24,177 nucleotides of DNA from Bacteroidota bacterium (GCA_023406915.1 JAEXTR010000175.1:1-24177); one strand, 5' to 3'. Shown: positions 1 through 9,177, counted from the first letter of the stretch. Notes: generated by a model not told the origin, from the sequence alone. Translations and numbers: made by a program.

Positions 1-3000
1 GCCAAAGAGGTTGCAGTTCCCTCGAAGGCACCAACACTTCCGGCTGCACTTGCCTGATCGGTGGCTGTCAGGTCACCCCTGAGCTTTCCGGTCAGTATGA
101 ACCATACGGCATCAGACTTATCATACCCGGTTGCAATAACATCCTTTTCTATATTATCGCGCCCAACATACAGGGCAATATTATCCTCCGCCTCAGAAAA
201 CTTTCTCGTTAGCTCACTAAGTGCCCCCTTTAACTTGATTTTTACGCCAACTTCATCCTCCCGGGGTGTGCCACGATCATAAAACGTATAATACGACTTG
301 TAGAGCGCAACGACATCAAGGAATGGATCAGTTATATCACTTTCAAATGCAATCGATCCGGTAGCATTGAATGTTTTCAAGCCCAGCATTTCGAGTTTTG
401 ACTCATCAAGCAGCTTCAGCTTCCCCTGAATGTTCTGCACATCATTCCTCATCTGGAATTGGATATCCCCCTCTAGATGAGTCACCAGGAACTGGTTAGT
501 CTCTTTTGAGAAGTAGATGGTCATATACGAGTTATCCTCCAACCGTACCCCGATGTCAATATCCATTTTCATTTTCTCGGCTTTTCGGATGGAGAGGCTT
601 CTGAGGGAATCAGTTAATGCAGCCATATCCAGCCCTGAGGAATCAATCGCTGGTTCCATTATGCGGTAAACAAAATTACCGCCACTGGATGAGTAACCCG
701 ACTGTCCGGTCATCACAGTAAGATTTGACCGCTTTACTATTACTTTTCCTTTCAATAGAAGTGATCCAGGTTCATAGGCAACGGTAAAATTCTTGTCAGT
801 TCCAATATACAAATCACCAAAAATCATTGGATTGGCTGATTTAGTCTGAGGTCCCAAAACCGTCAGATTTCCGTTGGTCATCAGATATGCGCTGGCAAGC
901 GAGAAACCTTCAAACTCCACTTCACCCTTTGACCTGAGTACACCTCTGGTTTCAACATCATTCTGATTGGAGAGCATCACAGAGTCAATAAACAGGGTAC
1001 TGTTTCGCATTCTGAGATACGCTGATGCATTGTAATTCAGATTATTGGGTACTGCCCGGAATTTGCCATCAAGCAACCTCACATACCCGCTGTAATTCAG
1101 ATTCGGGTAATTCCCCTTTATTTGGAGGTCTGATGAAAGGAAGCCTGATGTGTTGCTTATCATTGGCATCATATTGCCAAGGAGTTTCAGAGAAAGGCTG
1201 TCAGAGTAAATATTCAATTCCAGCGGCTCAGGAAGCGGAAATCTCTCTTCCACGGATGCAAATGACATATCGACCGGAACCATACCATCGATCTTAAGCC
1301 TTACACCATCACTATGACCGTCGTTAAACATCAGGGCAAGATTCGGTACGAGTACTTTATCCTTATACTTTAACGTGCAGCGCAAGTCACCCAGATCGGT
1401 CTTCTTAAACGTCATTCCATTGATCGCTGCATCCACATCAATTGTCGGATTCCCGAACGACCCAGAAACCTTCGTAATGATGTTTACCTTGCCGTCAACA
1501 ACACCGGTTGTATCGGAAAACAGTATTCCTGCCTGTAACTCACTCAGATCCAGATCCAGAATAGAAACATTAAGGTCCTGTGAACCATCCTGAGTAATTT
1601 TACCTTCGGCAAGAATATGTGCATTCCCCCTGTACAGATTGAGATTGTTGATCACAAATCCTCTGTCCTGAAGAGCAATCGAAAATGGATGCCGGTTGCG
1701 GAGTACATAATCATTGTACCTTCCGCTCAGCACATCAACATGAACAAGGAGTGTATCAGCATTGAAATCGGTGTTCATCTCAAGTTCTGCATAGGTGTCA
1801 GTGTTCATATTGACATGACCCATCATGATAAGCTTACCCTGATACAAAGATACTCTGCTCTTGAAATTCTTTATAGCATTTGATTTATCTTTTTGATTGA
1901 GATAAAAATCACTCATACCAAAGTTCAGTGACGCACTGATCTTCTCGAATCTGATATCTGTTGTTGTGTAGGCAAGCTTTAACCGCATCATCACATTGTC
2001 AAACAGGTAAGCGCTGTCACCCCTTCCAAATATCCCTGAAAGAGTATCCACGTTGGCACTGAAATGAAAGCCCTTAACTCTGTCATAATCCAGCTTCCCA
2101 TACAGGGATCCCATCAGTAACAGACTATTGTCACCTAAAAAGGGTGATAGTGGTGACAAGTCCTTGAAGTCAAGTGTGTATCTGATATCAATCGGCTTAC
2201 TGCTGTCAAGCACTGCTGCGTTCTCATTCACCCTCCTGGTGGACTTTTCAGCAACATCAATAAAGGGGAAATGATGATCAATTTTATGCATCACAACCTG
2301 GGTAAGCGTATCCAGACGAGAAAGGAATACATCCGAGATGGTCTGGAATTCAAAATTACCAGTGATGCCAAAAGTTGCAAGATTTGATTCGAGTGTGATA
2401 ATCTTTCCGGTTTCAGGGGCTGAAGAAAATGAAACATGTGCCTGTATATCTTTCATTCTTGAATCGATATACTTTGATTGAAATGTCTTGAAATTTGCAC
2501 TCGCATTCATCTTGTCCGGATTCAGCCCGCTGCCGGATGCAAAGAGTTCAAAATTTATGTCTGAGTATTTCCCGGAATCCTGGGTTATCGTTGCAATATC
2601 AATATTGTTGCCGTTTACTATCAAATCATACGTGGGACGATCCACGTCCTGAAAATCCAGATTGCCTTCCGCAGTGAGGGTCTGCTCCAGCTGTTTCCCG
2701 TTGATCCGTGTATTGAGTATTCCTCCCCCACCTTTTGCAGTAACATTGAGTGTGGACATTTCAAACTGAGCATACTGTGATCCTGATGCATCAATATCAA
2801 TGTCTGTAACAAGGTTTCGAATATCAAGACCCCTACCGGTCATATTGATCCTGGATGCGTTGAGCACACACACATTCCCGATAAATGGGTCTAAGCGAAG
2901 GTTGGATGATGATGCCTTTAGATCATAAATAAATCCGCCATTACGGACATCAAGCTTAAGATCTCCCTTAAACCTGCCATTGCCCAGTGCAATGGAAATC

Positions 3001-4235
3001 CCTGCCGTAAAGTTGGTTGGTGCGCCCGCAAACGATAAAGTATCCACAACTGCATCGGGTACTCCTTCGAATTTCGGAATCACTGTTGATGGCAGCAATT
3101 TCTCAAGATCAGCATATTTCAGGGTTGACTTCCTGAAATTGGTTCTGATAAACATCTTGTCTGGATCATTGATATTCTCAACAGATGCCGTCATATCTAT
3201 CGAAGTACCATTAAACTGTGCCTTCAAATCCCGGACAGTTGTCCTGTTCAGCGTACCATCAACCACAGTTTTAAGGGTGGTTTGACCACCAAGTATTTTC
3301 ACTCCTGGGACAAAAGACTTAAGATCGGCAAAATCAAATGGCTCAGCGTTCAGCTTCAGTTTGTAGGTAAACTCCCCAAGCTCCTTCTGCGTAAGAGGTC
3401 CAAATACATTGATATTTTCTGCTGCAAGATCAAGGGTAAGATTACTGTTATTTGTTGAGAGCTGTAAATCTCCTACTATGACTTCCGAGTCTGAAATCAG
3501 GAAATCACCGTCAAGCAGAATATGCCTGGTATGCACCAGATTTGGTTCAGTGTAAAAATCTTTCAGATTAAATTCGAACCGTTTTGCATCCAGATTCACT
3601 CTTGCAGTGGCATCCAGTGAAAGCCTCCGGAAGTGTAAGTCGTCAGGATTGAGGAACTCATAGTTTTCCTGTGGATTCTTCAATGTCTCCGACCGGAGCG
3701 AAACATCCAGATTAGTTAATTTGAGATCAGCAACATCAATCTGAAACTCAAATGGTGATGCAGTGGTATCTTCTTCCTTGGGCTTATCACTTGCAAAAAC
3801 CTTAGCAATGTTCAGTTCACCATTAGCATCTTTCAGCAGCCGGATACCCACATCCTCAAGCTGAACTTTTCTGATATAAATCGTCTTAAAGAAAACTTTG
3901 TGTGGACTGATAAATACTTCGATCTTACGGGCTTGAATAATCTCCTGACTGCTATCCCTGAGGGAGACGTCCCTCAGAATAATCGATGAAAAGATAGTGC
4001 CGTCAATCCGCTCAATATGTGCTGTACCCTTGATTTCCCCGTTTAAAATATCAAGTACCTCTGTACGGAGGAACTCCCTGAATGTCGCTGTCTGACTGAA
4101 TCCGAGAAAAAGGAGAAGTAATATGATGAGAAAATTGAATATAAAGATGAAGGTATTAAATATTTTCCGGAACAGAGTCCTTCTGGGCTTCACCACCTTT
4201 GGTGTGGATTCAGTATGTGATGGTGTATCAGTCAT
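1..4235 (-). CDS. TamB/AsmA-like inner-membrane-anchored translocation and assembly protein (C-terminus off-window)
   Basis: The frame stays open for about 1411 codons from ATG at 4235 to the window edge, so the C-terminus is missing. A basic N-terminus (KPRR near residues 16-19) is followed by one hydrophobic segment at about 27-47, then a very long, mostly beta-rich region of repeated short strands. This is the layout of AsmA/TamB-type proteins, which span the periplasm and act in outer-membrane protein assembly or phospholipid transport. The last about 150 visible residues resemble the DUF490/TamB C-terminal domain (an LLDESKLEMLG strand, an FESDITDPFLDV strand, then VWFILTGKLRG). The ATG overlaps the rfaE2 stop as ATGA, implying translational coupling. 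It is the last gene seen in the envelope operon. Membership of the AsmA/TamB superfamily is likely; TamB itself rather than another AsmA-like member is an inference. Confidence 0.75.
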   Translation of the reverse strand, partial: MTDTPSHTESTPKVVKPRRTLFRKIFNTFIFIFNFLIILLLLFLGFSQTATFREFLRTEVLDILNGEIKGTAHIERIDGTIFSSIILRDVSLRDSSQEIIQARKIEVFISPHKVFFKTIYIRKVQLEDVGIRLLKDANGELNIAKVFASDKPKEEDTTASPFEFQIDVADLKLTNLDVSLRSETLKNPQENYEFLNPDDLHFRRLSLDATARVNLDAKRFEFNLKDFYTEPNLVHTRHILLDGDFLISDSEVIVGDLQLSTNNSNLTLDLAAENINVFGPLTQKELGEFTYKLKLNAEPFDFADLKSFVPGVKILGGQTTLKTVVDGTLNRTTVRDLKAQFNGTSIDMTASVENINDPDKMFIRTNFRKSTLKYADLEKLLPSTVIPKFEGVPDAVVDTLSFAGAPTNFTAGISIALGNGRFKGDLKLDVRNGGFIYDLKASSSNLRLDPFIGNVCVLNASRINMTGRGLDIRNLVTDIDIDASGSQYAQFEMSTLNVTAKGGGGILNTRINGKQLEQTLTAEGNLDFQDVDRPTYDLIVNGNNIDIATITQDSGKYSDINFELFASGSGLNPDKMNASANFKTFQSKYIDSRMKDIQAHVSFSSAPETGKIITLESNLATFGITGNFEFQTISDVFLSRLDTLTQVVMHKIDHHFPFIDVAEKSTRRVNENAAVLDSSKPIDIRYTLDFKDLSPLSPFLGDNSLLLMGSLYGKLDYDRVKGFHFSANVDTLSGIFGRGDSAYLFDNVMMRLKLAYTTTDIRFEKISASLNFGMSDFYLNQKDKSNAIKNFKSRVSLYQGKLIMMGHVNMNTDTYAELEMNTDFNADTLLVHVDVLSGRYNDYVLRNRHPFSIALQDRGFVINNLNLYRGNAHILAEGKITQDGSQDLNVSILDLDLSELQAGILFSDTTGVVDGKVNIITKVSGSFGNPTIDVDAAINGMTFKKTDLGDLRCTLKYKDKVLVPNLALMFNDGHSDGVRLKIDGMVPVDMSFASVEERFPLPEPLELNIYSDSLSLKLLGNMMPMISNTSGFLSSDLQIKGNYPNLNYSGYVRLLDGKFRAVPNNLNYNASAYLRMRNSTLFIDSVMLSNQNDVETRGVLRSKGEVEFEGFSLASAYLMTNGNLTVLGPQTKSANPMIFGDLYIGTDKNFTVAYEPGSLLLKGKVIVKRSNLTVMTGQSGYSSSGGNFVYRIMEPAIDSSGLDMAALTDSLRSLSIRKAEKMKMDIDIGVRLEDNSYMTIYFSKETNQFLVTHLEGDIQFQMRNDVQNIQGKLKLLDESKLEMLGLKTFNATGSIAFESDITDPFLDVVALYKSYYTFYDRGTPREDEVGVKIKLKGALSELTRKFSEAEDNIALYVGRDNIEKDVIATGYDKSDAVWFILTGKLRGDLTATDQASAAGSVGAFEGTATSL

Positions 4236-4711
4236 TCACAATAACGTTTGACTATTTCCTGTATTACGTTTGTGGTAGAAGTGAATGATACAAATGAGAT
4301 ATTCTTCACCTCACCGCCATGTGCCTCAACAATGTCTCTTCCAACAATGTTTTCAATCGCCCAGTCACCACCTTTTACAAGAATATCAGGGATCAACTCT
4401 GAAATAATAAAGAAAGGCGTGTCATCTTCGAACACCACTACATAATCAACAGATTTTAAACCTGCAAGCATCACGGCACGGTCCCCCTGCGGCATAATGG
4501 GACGCTTTTCTCCCTTTAACCGCGTTACGGACTGATCGCTGTTTAGCCCAACAACCAGAACATCACCCATCGCTTTTGCTTTTGCAAGATAATCGAGATG
4601 ACCAGGATGCAGGATATCAAAACAACCGTTGGTAAAAACAACCTTTTTGCCTGCTTCCCTCAATGTAGTCCTGATAGCTTTCATCTCCTCAATGGTATAC
4701 AGCGTCTTCAT
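4232..4711 (-). CDS. rfaE2: D-glycero-beta-D-manno-heptose 1-phosphate adenylyltransferase
   Basis: This 159-residue cytoplasmic nucleotidyltransferase would transfer AMP from ATP to heptose 1-phosphate, making the ADP-heptose precursor of the LPS inner core. The start of the Rossmann-like fold reads TNGCFDILHPGHLDYL, with the family's HxGH signature at residues 35-38. GLNSD (55-59) and the later LVKGGDW and GGEVKNISF segments also match RfaE domain II. The length suits a stand-alone domain II. In many bacteria this domain is fused to the kinase as HldE; here it is a separate gene whose ATG overlaps the kinase stop as ATGA. Its own stop overlaps the next start in the same way, so all three genes are probably translationally coupled. 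Confidence 0.93.
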   Translation of the reverse strand: MKTLYTIEEMKAIRTTLREAGKKVVFTNGCFDILHPGHLDYLAKAKAMGDVLVVGLNSDQSVTRLKGEKRPIMPQGDRAVMLAGLKSVDYVVVFEDDTPFFIISELIPDILVKGGDWAIENIVGRDIVEAHGGEVKNISFVSFTSTTNVIQEIVKRYCE

Positions 4712-5697
4712 ACTACCCCCGAAGAGACTGTCTGAAACAGCTGGTTGAGGTCAATACGAAAGATCCCCACCTCACCACACACGATACCTGCTGCGTAGTT
4801 GGCAAGAATGCATGCTTCAATAATATCTGCGCCTGCAGCCAGCGCCATAGTGAGCGTGCTGATCACTGTATCGCCCGCACCGGAAACATCGGCGACTTTT
4901 CTCGCTTTGGTAGGAAGAATCTTGGCGATTTCCCCATTATTAAACACTGCCATACCACCTTCACCAAGCGTCAGTAGCACATACTTTGCTTCCAGCTTCT
5001 CCTGAAGCTCCCTGCCCGCGCGCAAAATATCTTCCCGGGTTCTTATCTTAAACCCGAGTACATCCTCAGCTTCCTTCCGGTTGGGTTTAAAGACGGTCAC
5101 GCCTTTATATAGGAAAAAATTACTGAATTTCGGGTCAACCGTGATGAGTTTGCCGTGCGCCTGTGCGATCCGGATTGATTCTGCAATGATTCGCGGGGTC
5201 ATTACCCCTTTATTGTAGTCCTGTAGAATTATTCCGTCAAGACCAGTAATTTCCTTTTCAAGAAACTGAAGTATTTTATTTTCAGTCTCGTCTGACACAG
5301 AATTTTTTTGCTCTTTATCAATCCTGCAAACATGCTGATTGAGCGCTATCACTCTTGTTTTGGCAGTGGTAGGTCTTGACGGATCAACAATGAGTCCGTC
5401 ATCAACCAATGATATCTCCTGCATCAGAGATGTAAAGACTGTACCATACATATCATTGCCAATTACACCAAGTGGCACAGGCACCCCTTGCAGGGACTGT
5501 ATGTTGTTGGCACAATTCGCTGCTCCTCCAAAACGGAAAAACTCGTTTTCAATCTCAACTACCGGCACTGGTGCTTCTGGTGAAATACGTTTTACTTCAC
5601 CAATGATATAGCAATCAAGCATCATATCACCGATGATTGCAATTCGTTTACCAGGGAATGCGCTCTTTAATGCGTCAAGTCGTTCTTGGGGTATCAT
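4708..5697 (-). CDS. rfaE1: D-glycero-beta-D-manno-heptose-7-phosphate kinase
   Basis: This 329-residue PfkB/ribokinase-family enzyme would phosphorylate heptose 7-phosphate at C1 with ATP, the step before the adenylyltransferase encoded next. Family marks are IIGDMMLDCYIIGEVKRISPEAP near the N-terminus (about 21-43), the RFGGAANCANNI substrate-binding segment (55-66), VFKPNRKEAE (202-211), and the C-terminal anion-hole motif DVSGAGDT (270-277) with catalytic Asp276. Length is normal for the separate kinase. The ATG at 5697 follows an AAGGA only two bases away, so spacing is tight, but the reading frame matches family proteins from the first residues. The upstream propeller gene ends 23 bases earlier. 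No gmhA (sedoheptulose-7-phosphate isomerase) or gmhB phosphatase is visible, so those steps must be encoded elsewhere. Confidence 0.93.
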   Translation of the reverse strand: MIPQERLDALKSAFPGKRIAIIGDMMLDCYIIGEVKRISPEAPVPVVEIENEFFRFGGAANCANNIQSLQGVPVPLGVIGNDMYGTVFTSLMQEISLVDDGLIVDPSRPTTAKTRVIALNQHVCRIDKEQKNSVSDETENKILQFLEKEITGLDGIILQDYNKGVMTPRIIAESIRIAQAHGKLITVDPKFSNFFLYKGVTVFKPNRKEAEDVLGFKIRTREDILRAGRELQEKLEAKYVLLTLGEGGMAVFNNGEIAKILPTKARKVADVSGAGDTVISTLTMALAAGADIIEACILANYAAGIVCGEVGIFRIDLNQLFQTVSSGVV

Positions 5698-5720
5698 ATC
5701 CTTACTGTTCCGTTCAATGC

Positions 5721-6836
5721 TTATTTCTTCTTCTTTGGGAAAACGGCAAAATCATTTTTCAGTTTCACCTTCCATAACCCGGATTCAGTTCCAATCCAAA
5801 GATTGACTGAATCAAAATGCAGTTTGGTGATCAGGTTTGCAGTGAGTTGTAATTCATCGGGATTTGCACGGCTGATCTTTCCAGTGGTGCGGTTAAATAT
5901 ATAGAGCCCCTGTCCGAGTTTTGTTTTGGTAGTACGTTCAAAGACATACAGACCCAGCCAGATAATATCACCGGTTTTCAGAATGGTGCTGATACCATTA
6001 CCCGGAAATCCCGTACGCTTGTCATATTTATCCCATCCGGCACGGCGATTGAATTTGTAAAGTCCGCCGATGTTAAAAGTAGGGTTATCAGGCGTTGTGT
6101 ATTCTTCAGTCGCAAACCAAAGATTCCTTTGATCTGGTATAATCCCTGAAAGTGTCACATAGGTGCCTTCATTCCTGAAGCCATTACCTTTATTGTTAAG
6201 GAACCTGATGGAAGATTTATCCTGCAGCTTTTTTGTCTTGTCGTATTGAAAAACCCCTGCCTCGCTGCCAAACCAAAGCGTGTTCTTGCCGTCTGGTTCA
6301 ATAACGGTAAAATTATTCGTCTTCGGATCTCCACCCTGCGTGAGGTCAAAGTCTTCATACTTCTGTGCCTTCACGTCATACGTTGACAAATTGATAAACC
6401 GACCGATATACAGTTTTTCCCCCCAGGTATCATAGTACAGGGCTCTGATCCAGTTTCCGTATTCTCCACCGGCAGCAAACTTTCTCTTTGTCCACCGGTT
6501 ATTCTTTCTGTTTAGTATATATAATCCGTCACTGGCTCCAGCCCAGACATATTCCTTGCTTACCGCAATACAATAGAAGAAATCCGATTCAACGTTCTTC
6601 TCTTTCGTGGAGTAAACTGTCCATTTGTCAGTTTTTGCGGAATACACTCTGATCCCTGCACCATAGGTAGAAAACCATATCTGTTGTCCGTCAGCCGCTA
6701 CACCAGTAATGTGTGCTTCTGGCAAAACCTCAACAACCTGTGCCAGCATTGGTGCATCATAAGAAAAGCAAAACAGAATAACTAAAAACCACAAGAAAAG
6801 CTGAGGTACTGGTGATATGTTGGCACGTTTCTTCAA
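5721..6836 (-). CDS. Periplasmic beta-propeller protein with two-component-regulator-propeller-like repeats
   Basis: The product has 371 residues with a signal peptide (hydrophobic core about 11-25, likely cleavage after the alanine of MLAQ near 32). The mature part is a string of blades with a recurrent aromatic-Gly pattern: IWFSTYGAGIRVY, VWAGASDGLYIL, LYIGRF, LWFGSEAGVFQY, LWFATEEY, IWLGLYVF and LWIGTESGLW. These match the WxG(T/S)xxGl repeats of two-component regulator propeller domains. There is no kinase, membrane segment or T9SS sorting domain after the propeller, and the protein ends in PKKKK, so a soluble periplasmic protein is likely. The start appears to be TTG at 6836, overlapping the panB stop as TTGA; the next in-frame ATG lies inside the signal peptide. 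Function is unknown. Its place between cofactor and heptose genes suggests an envelope role, which is inference only. Confidence 0.8.
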   Translation of the reverse strand: MKKRANISPVPQLFLWFLVILFCFSYDAPMLAQVVEVLPEAHITGVAADGQQIWFSTYGAGIRVYSAKTDKWTVYSTKEKNVESDFFYCIAVSKEYVWAGASDGLYILNRKNNRWTKRKFAAGGEYGNWIRALYYDTWGEKLYIGRFINLSTYDVKAQKYEDFDLTQGGDPKTNNFTVIEPDGKNTLWFGSEAGVFQYDKTKKLQDKSSIRFLNNKGNGFRNEGTYVTLSGIIPDQRNLWFATEEYTTPDNPTFNIGGLYKFNRRAGWDKYDKRTGFPGNGISTILKTGDIIWLGLYVFERTTKTKLGQGLYIFNRTTGKISRANPDELQLTANLITKLHFDSVNLWIGTESGLWKVKLKNDFAVFPKKKK

Positions 6837-7648
6837 TAGCTCTCTTTTTCTGATGGAAACTGAACAGCCTTAACATCATCAATATACTGCTTAAAGGATG
6901 CAATCAGTGTATCAGCAAGGCTTGCATAATTCCTGACAAAACGGGGATGGAACTCCTTGTTCAGTCCCAGCATATCAGGAGTCACTAAGATCTGTCCGTC
7001 ACAAAAATGACCGGCACCGATTCCAATAGTTGGGATTTGTATGCTTTCGGATACCCTCTTTGCAAGACTTGCAGGTATCTTTTCAAGTACAATGGAGAAT
7101 ACTCCTGCCTGTTCAAGAATTTTAGCGTCCTTGATAATTTCCTCTGCTTCTTCAGGTGTTGTGCCCCGTTCTCTGTAACTGCCATACTGATGAATACTCT
7201 GGGGCTGTAAACCCAGATGCCCCATAACGGGAATTCCTGCTTGCGTGATCGTAAAGATCGTGTTCGCAAGCTTTTCTCCCCCCTCTATCTTGACTCCACC
7301 GGCAGCCGTTTCTTTCATGATTCTTCCGGCATTTCTGAATGCTTCATCAACGTTCAGCTGGTACGACATAAACGGCATATCCGTAATAACCATCGCCCGT
7401 TGTACACCTACCGTTACCGCCTTGGTGTGATAAATCATCTCATCCATCGTTACCGGCAAAGTTGTTTCTTTCCCCTGAAATACATTACCAAGGGAATCAC
7501 CAACCAAAATCAGGTCAATGCCTGCTTCATCCAGGAGTTTTGCGGTAATAAAATCATAGGCAGTCAAAGCTGATATCTTGATACCCTTTTTCTTCATCAG
7601 GGTAAAAGTCTTTGTTGTGACACGCCTGAATTTTCCGTATGTGCTCAT
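6833..7648 (-). CDS. panB: 3-methyl-2-oxobutanoate hydroxymethyltransferase (ketopantoate hydroxymethyltransferase)
   Basis: The product (271 residues) would transfer a one-carbon unit from 5,10-methylene-tetrahydrofolate to alpha-ketoisovalerate, the first committed step to pantothenate, hence CoA and the phosphopantetheine arm of ACP. The TIM-barrel family motifs are all present. VGDSLGN carries metal ligand Asp51, TDMPF carries Asp90, KIEGG carries Glu122, and VLEKIP carries the probable catalytic base Glu189. MGHLGLQPQ and GIGAGHFCDGQILV are also conserved family stretches. Length is normal. It starts 18 bases after the lipoyl-enzyme gene and its stop overlaps the start of the propeller gene. 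panC and panD are not in the window. Confidence 0.96.
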   Translation of the reverse strand: MSTYGKFRRVTTKTFTLMKKKGIKISALTAYDFITAKLLDEAGIDLILVGDSLGNVFQGKETTLPVTMDEMIYHTKAVTVGVQRAMVITDMPFMSYQLNVDEAFRNAGRIMKETAAGGVKIEGGEKLANTIFTITQAGIPVMGHLGLQPQSIHQYGSYRERGTTPEEAEEIIKDAKILEQAGVFSIVLEKIPASLAKRVSESIQIPTIGIGAGHFCDGQILVTPDMLGLNKEFHPRFVRNYASLADTLIASFKQYIDDVKAVQFPSEKESY

Positions 7649-7666
7649 AGCAATCTTTCGTCTGTT

Positions 7667-8407
7667 TTAAGTGATGAAAACAGAATAACCATAGTCAATA
7701 AAATAATCTTTTACGCCTGAAACAAGTGCATTACTCAGTTCCTGATAATCTGTTGGCTTTCCGGTTATATCTTCTACTGTTATAGTTCTTGCCTCTAACT
7801 CTTTCATGACCGCTGCTTTCTCCTCATCCTGTGCGCTAAGGAAATTAACGATCTCCTTATGCAGACTTCCACAAAGAATAGAGCCATGCTGAAGGACTTT
7901 GCCCCCTATCTTCTTCTGCGCACTTCCAACCAGCTTCTTCCCATCAAATGTCAGTTCACTCCTGGCGGTGGAGGCAAAGCACGCCGCCCCCGGAGCTGTC
8001 TTATAAAATGCCAGGAAATCAGGCTGGTGTTGCTCAAAATCTACTGCACCCAGCCGCGCATCATACCTGCTTAGACCCTGCTTAAGGGCAAGATGTGTTT
8101 CACGGTATATCTGCATGGGTGTAATGGAGCGGGTAAGCTGAACGGTGATTGCATAGGTGACTTCTTCTGCATGAAGAATAGCCCTCCCACCAGTAGGTCT
8201 TTTAACGCATTCATATCCATAACGTGCAAGGCGCTCAGCATGAAGTACATCTTCAGACTGGTTTGCACCCAGAGATATACAATACGGTTTCCAGCTGTAG
8301 AACCTGATATTGACCGTATCCTCACTGCAGCGGTCAAGCATTGCAAGGTCATGGCGCATATTCTCTGCTCCTGTGGCTGCACCATCCAGACTGATAGTAA
8401 GCTTCAT
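7667..8407 (-). CDS. LipM/LplA-family lipoyl enzyme, probable octanoyl-[ACP]:protein N-octanoyltransferase
   Basis: This 246-residue member of the biotin/lipoate protein ligase (BPL_LplA_LipB) fold family carries KRPTGGRAILH (69-79), the substrate-binding glycine-rich motif. It also has ELTFDGKKLVGSAQKKIGG with LQHGSIL (about 151-178), typical of LipM and small LplA proteins. A Cys-Phe pair at 143-144 sits where LipM places its catalytic cysteine, which favours octanoyl transfer from octanoyl-ACP over ATP-dependent ligation of free lipoate. The protein lacks the C-terminal accessory domain of classical LplA. Lipoate attaches to 2-oxoacid dehydrogenases and the glycine cleavage H protein. The ATG overlaps the lpxA stop as ATGA. 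An LplA- or LipL-like activity cannot be excluded from sequence alone. Confidence 0.82.
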   Translation of the reverse strand: MKLTISLDGAATGAENMRHDLAMLDRCSEDTVNIRFYSWKPYCISLGANQSEDVLHAERLARYGYECVKRPTGGRAILHAEEVTYAITVQLTRSITPMQIYRETHLALKQGLSRYDARLGAVDFEQHQPDFLAFYKTAPGAACFASTARSELTFDGKKLVGSAQKKIGGKVLQHGSILCGSLHKEIVNFLSAQDEEKAAVMKELEARTITVEDITGKPTDYQELSNALVSGVKDYFIDYGYSVFIT

Positions 8408-9177
8408 CTGTGGAAAATACCGCGCCTGCTGGTGCGCACAAAGTTCACGATCTCAGCAGCGTGCGGATCACCTGGATATTGCTTCTCTATTTCATCAAGT
8501 GCAGCAGTGGTATTGAAGCCAGAGAAGAGAAGCAGATGATATATGCTCTTAATCTTATTGATATCGTCAGAGGTAAAACCGCGCCTTCTGAGACCCACAA
8601 GGTTTAATCCGCAGAAACTGACGGGGTCTTTTGCCGCCATTACATACGGGGGTATATCTTTACGGACCAAGGTTCCGCCACCAATCATGGTGTACTTTCC
8701 AATACTGGAGAACTGATGCACCGGGCAGAGCCCTCCGATTATAGCGAAATCATCAATATATGTATGACCTGCAACCTGAACACTGTTGGCAATAATCACT
8801 TCATTGCCTACCCGGCAATCATGAGCAATGTGCACATAATTCATCAGGAGTACGTCAGAACCGACTTCGGTTTTTTCGGTGTGTGCACCGCGATGTACCG
8901 TTACGAATTCATGAATAACTGTGCGGTCACCAATAAAGGTTAGGGTTTTCTGACCTGCATATTTTTTATCCTGAGGTCGGTGGGAAATTGATGCCGACTG
9001 GTGAATAACTACGTGCTCACCAATTCTTGCACCATCATATATACCAACATGGGGACCAATGCTGCTCCCCTTTCCAATAACTACATCCCCTTCAATGATA
9101 GCATAAGGGTGAACGGTTACATCATCTGCAAGCTGAGCTGCAGGATCAATAATAGCGGTTGGGTGAATTTTACTCAT
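8404..9177 (-). CDS. lpxA: Acyl-ACP:UDP-N-acetylglucosamine O-acyltransferase
   Basis: This enzyme catalyses the first step of lipid A synthesis, moving a 3-hydroxyacyl chain from ACP to the 3-OH of UDP-GlcNAc. The 257-residue protein begins with the classic MSKIHPTAIIDP and shows left-handed parallel beta-helix hexapeptide repeats over about residues 8-190. The active-site segment MNYVHIAHDC includes His119, equivalent to the catalytic His125 of the E. coli enzyme. The C-terminal helical part (NLVGLRRRGF onward) is the family's acyl-transferase C-terminal domain. Length matches the family. It lies 27 bases after lpxC-fabZ, whose deacetylase acts on the LpxA product, and its stop overlaps the LipM-like start. 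Confidence 0.96.
   Translation of the reverse strand: MSKIHPTAIIDPAAQLADDVTVHPYAIIEGDVVIGKGSSIGPHVGIYDGARIGEHVVIHQSASISHRPQDKKYAGQKTLTFIGDRTVIHEFVTVHRGAHTEKTEVGSDVLLMNYVHIAHDCRVGNEVIIANSVQVAGHTYIDDFAIIGGLCPVHQFSSIGKYTMIGGGTLVRKDIPPYVMAAKDPVSFCGLNLVGLRRRGFTSDDINKIKSIYHLLLFSGFNTTAALDEIEKQYPGDPHAAEIVNFVRTSRRGIFHR

Noticed and set aside
8093..8539. 148-codon plus-strand frame antisense to the LipM-like and lpxA genes
   Set aside because: It lies wholly opposite two well-supported genes, crosses their overlap and resembles no protein family.
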